Assembly (NCBI RefSeq): GCF_007341385.1
Contig: NZ_VJYD01000007.1
Coordinates: forward strand, 1-64,000
Source of the DNA: Flavobacterium daemonense
GTDB taxonomy: Bacteria > Bacteroidota > Bacteroidia > Flavobacteriales > Flavobacteriaceae
Length of the DNA: 64,000 nt
Direction: 5' to 3'
Shown here: piece after piece, positions 62,184 to 64,000 of the stretch
Layout of the letters: each line of letters starts with the position of its first letter
Position numbering within the stretch: position 1 is the stretch's first letter
The notes under the pieces: generated by a model
Seen by the model: the letters and a program-made list of their open reading frames with translations, nothing else
Database searches by the model: none
Told to the model about the DNA's origin: nothing
Program-made: the position numbers and the translations under genes

Positions 62184-63174
62184 TTAACACAATTAGGTCT
62201 TTAGATTCATTTTCACAAAAAACGAAACTTTTATAATAAATTTTATAATACTCGATTACATTTTTAGCCATTTCATTTTTTTGTAGATCAGAAAATGCAA
62301 GGGCTTTGTCTATTACAGATTCAATATCTTTTTCATCCCTAAAAACTAAACAATTGATACCATCTTCTAACGATGGATTAAGCCAGTTTTGATAATTTAG
62401 TATAGGAATTACCCCAACAGACATCGCTTCTAATACATTATGGCACATAGGCATTGTCATTCCGGGCGCACAAAAAATAAAATCGGCAGAGGATAAATAA
62501 TGTCTCCATTTTTCTGTTGGAATAGCACCAGATTGCCATTTCATTACTATAAACTTATCTTTAAAGCAACCTGAATATAAATCCTGAACTAATTCAGTTC
62601 CCGAAATAGAAAGCCCTTTTTTATGCTTTAGGATTTCAGTATAAATTTCCCACCTATTCAATAAACCAAAATTATCTGGAATAACTCTTGTATTATAAAT
62701 CTTCTCTTCAAAATTACCACTTAAGATTATCCCAATATTTTTAGGCAAGATCTCAGGTTGAGGCAACAGATAATTTGCGGGATGCATGATGTAAGGCAAA
62801 GCATTTTCCTGATACTCATTTGTTGAATATACTTTCCTGTAATTGTAATTTACTTTAAAATCGGCCTTTTTATTATGACTGAAAATTTTTGCTTTGTTTA
62901 ATCGCGAAAAAGGTTTTTCGAAATAAATATAGTCAAGATCTTTAAACCATTTTGCCAAAAACATCATTCGCAAAACAGAAAATTTTACAACAATTGGGTT
63001 GTCATAAACAGCCCTAATTCTGAAAAAAAGATTTAAATAGGTACGAACTTTAGTCTGATGTTTCAGATCGAGATATATTACTGGTTTATCATCAGCATAA
63101 AATCTAACGTAAGAATAATTTAACCTAAATTCTTTAAGTTTTTTTTGAATCTTTTTTTTCAGTACAAAAATCAT
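62158..63174 (-). CDS. Glycosyltransferase-like protein (exostosin-like C-terminal part)
   Basis: The 338-residue protein has a basic N-terminus (KKKIQKKLKEFRLNYS), and a C-terminal part with WRHYLSSADFIFCAPGMTMP, MCHNVLEAMSVGVIPIL and EDGINCLVFRDEKDIESVID. This resembles the donor-binding half of exostosin-like/GT47-type and other GT-B enzymes. The family of the N-terminal half is not clear. Its start overlaps the stop of the GT2 gene by one base (TAATG). Confidence 0.75.
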   Translation of the reverse strand: MIFVLKKKIQKKLKEFRLNYSYVRFYADDKPVIYLDLKHQTKVRTYLNLFFRIRAVYDNPIVVKFSVLRMMFLAKWFKDLDYIYFEKPFSRLNKAKIFSHNKKADFKVNYNYRKVYSTNEYQENALPYIMHPANYLLPQPEILPKNIGIILSGNFEEKIYNTRVIPDNFGLLNRWEIYTEILKHKKGLSISGTELVQDLYSGCFKDKFIVMKWQSGAIPTEKWRHYLSSADFIFCAPGMTMPMCHNVLEAMSVGVIPILNYQNWLNPSLEDGINCLVFRDEKDIESVIDKALAFSDLQKNEMAKNVIEYYKIYYKSFVFCENESKDLIVLNENINDIK

Positions 63175-64000
63175 TATTCCCTAGGTTTATTAAACAACAA
63201 ACTCCACCAGCCAATTGTTCGTCCCAATGCTTCATCAAAAGCTGCTTTTTTATCTTTTTCTGTAACTGCGTTAGTGAAACGAATTAAAGTCAGCAAAAAA
63301 TTAATTGCATTCCATTTAAAGTGATCTTTAAAAACAGGATTTGGATTTTTTACGCGCCAGACAAACCAGCCGTTTCGTATCACCATTTTTCCATATTTAT
63401 AAAAATTCGGCCTTCCCGAGGGCGCATGAAAATGAGAAAGTTTTGCTTTTGTGTTAATTACATTTTTCCCAAACTGAAGCGCCCGCAAACTAAAATCGGC
63501 ATCCTCATACAAACCATAACCTTCAAAAAATTTAGAAAAACTGATTTTTTCTAAAACGTTTTTTCTAAAAGCCATAGACATCCCTATCAACAAATCGACT
63601 TCATAGGTTTTTCCCGTCAAAGGAAACCCCGAAGTACGACCATGAGAATAACTAGGCATTTTACCGGAACCCAAATTAGATCCTAGACCCAAATAATTTC
63701 TTGTTACGTTTCGTATTCCTTCTTTATAAAAATAACCTTCAAACAAGTAATATCTTTTTTTATTGTACAATACATTCGGACTTTGAAGTTTCCAATTATA
63801 TTCATTTATCGCGATTCCGCCTACACCAACAACATCATTTTGAGTCATAAATGTTTTAATAATCTCTTCAAAATAATTAGGTTCTAAAACCGTGTCGTCA
63901 TCTAAAAAACAAACAATTTCAGAAGTTGGATCTATCTGTGCTACTCCAAAATTGCGCTGTTTTGTCAAACCCCGATTTTCTTTTGAAACCAAAAAATATT
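63174..64000 (-). CDS. GT2-family glycosyltransferase, 5' end beyond the window
   Basis: The frame is open to the right edge: the codons before TTG 63992 read on as coding, so this TTG is not the start. Visible parts: KENRGLTKQRNFGV, the DXD-like FLDDDTVLEPNYFEE, GYGLYEDADFSLRALQFGK and a C-terminal HFHAPSGRPNFYKYGKM. These are features of an inverting GT-A (GT2) transferase; the nucleotide-binding N-terminus is missing. It is the first visible gene of the polysaccharide operon. Confidence 0.9.
   Translation of the reverse strand, partial: YFLVSKENRGLTKQRNFGVAQIDPTSEIVCFLDDDTVLEPNYFEEIIKTFMTQNDVVGVGGIAINEYNWKLQSPNVLYNKKRYYLFEGYFYKEGIRNVTRNYLGLGSNLGSGKMPSYSHGRTSGFPLTGKTYEVDLLIGMSMAFRKNVLEKISFSKFFEGYGLYEDADFSLRALQFGKNVINTKAKLSHFHAPSGRPNFYKYGKMVIRNGWFVWRVKNPNPVFKDHFKWNAINFLLTLIRFTNAVTEKDKKAAFDEALGRTIGWWSLLFNKPRE

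Noticed and set aside
63993..64000. TTG at 63992 as the start of the last glycosyltransferase
   Set aside because: The frame stays open to the window edge and the protein lacks the nucleotide-binding N-terminus, so the true start is outside.
1..64000. Phage, plasmid, conjugative, toxin-antitoxin or defence modules
   Set aside because: No integrase, portal, relaxase, restriction, Cas, retron or toxin-antitoxin motif was seen; only one insertion-sequence end is present.

Overview
The window looks like a chromosomal segment of a Flavobacterium-type member of the Bacteroidota. The DNA is AT-rich, Shine-Dalgarno sites are scarce, and the best promoters match the Bacteroidota pattern TTTG or TTG, 17-19 bases, TAnnTTTG (clearest at two tRNA genes). 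Gene content fits: HmuY-type haem lipoprotein, SusC-like and other TonB-dependent receptors, an S9 peptidase, a PorV/PorQ-family barrel, a DUF4105/Lnb-type envelope protein and many lipoproteins. Most genes are housekeeping or envelope genes. No prophage, plasmid, CRISPR array or recognisable defence island was found.

Layout. 1-1213: the end of an IS21-like insertion sequence sits inside a TPR sensor histidine kinase and truncates it. 1320-4378: an orphan protein, then a three-gene membrane/regulator operon with two copies of a palindromic operator. 4478-7201: short palindromic repeats, folD and ffh. 7457-12033: a three-gene O-acylation operon (MBOAT plus two SGNH proteins, one carrying an inserted LysM). 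12314-16547: a haem-uptake locus (TonB receptor and HmuY, divergent from a DUF6607-type gene) with a candidate Fur box. 16855-28381: argS, a second TonB receptor, cutC, fabH, an S9 peptidase, a solitary ABC ATPase, and an OmpA/lipocalin pair. 28575-34298: htpG and small lipoprotein and membrane genes. 34561-34893: two tandem tRNA-Thr(UGU) genes, each with its own promoter and terminator. 34925-37698: idi, queD, peroxiredoxin, manA and a small protein. 37994-46162: exported MsrB/MsrA, a META lipoprotein, aminopeptidase P, quinone oxidoreductase, a COG2509 flavoprotein and others. 46531-53816: recQ divergent from an envelope operon (kdsD-tatC-AhpD-like, then lptB), a DUF5808 membrane peptide, a GH25 lysozyme and pssA. 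54008-56251: a PorV/PorQ-like barrel and a probable Lnb lipoprotein N-acyltransferase. 56254-64000: an exopolysaccharide/O-antigen gene cluster running off the right edge.

How the genes fit together. The dominant theme is the cell envelope: KDO precursor synthesis and LPS export (kdsD, lptB), Tat export, phospholipid synthesis (pssA), fatty-acid initiation (fabH), lipoprotein maturation (Lnb-like), glycan O-acylation, muramidase, OmpA-type anchoring and surface polysaccharide assembly. The intergenic regions are rich in repeats: two related long palindromes (near 22.2 and 42.7 kb), a composite array of small palindromes (4.5 kb), tandem repeats (16.7 and 34.5 kb) and a CAGTGTTCAG-type hairpin family that brackets a small gene near 52 kb.

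The observations most worth following up are the LysM-in-SGNH acylation operon, the regulator/operator pair, and the paired palindromes. I did not find a clearly unprecedented multi-gene system. All functional assignments are from reading motifs by eye; no database search was run.
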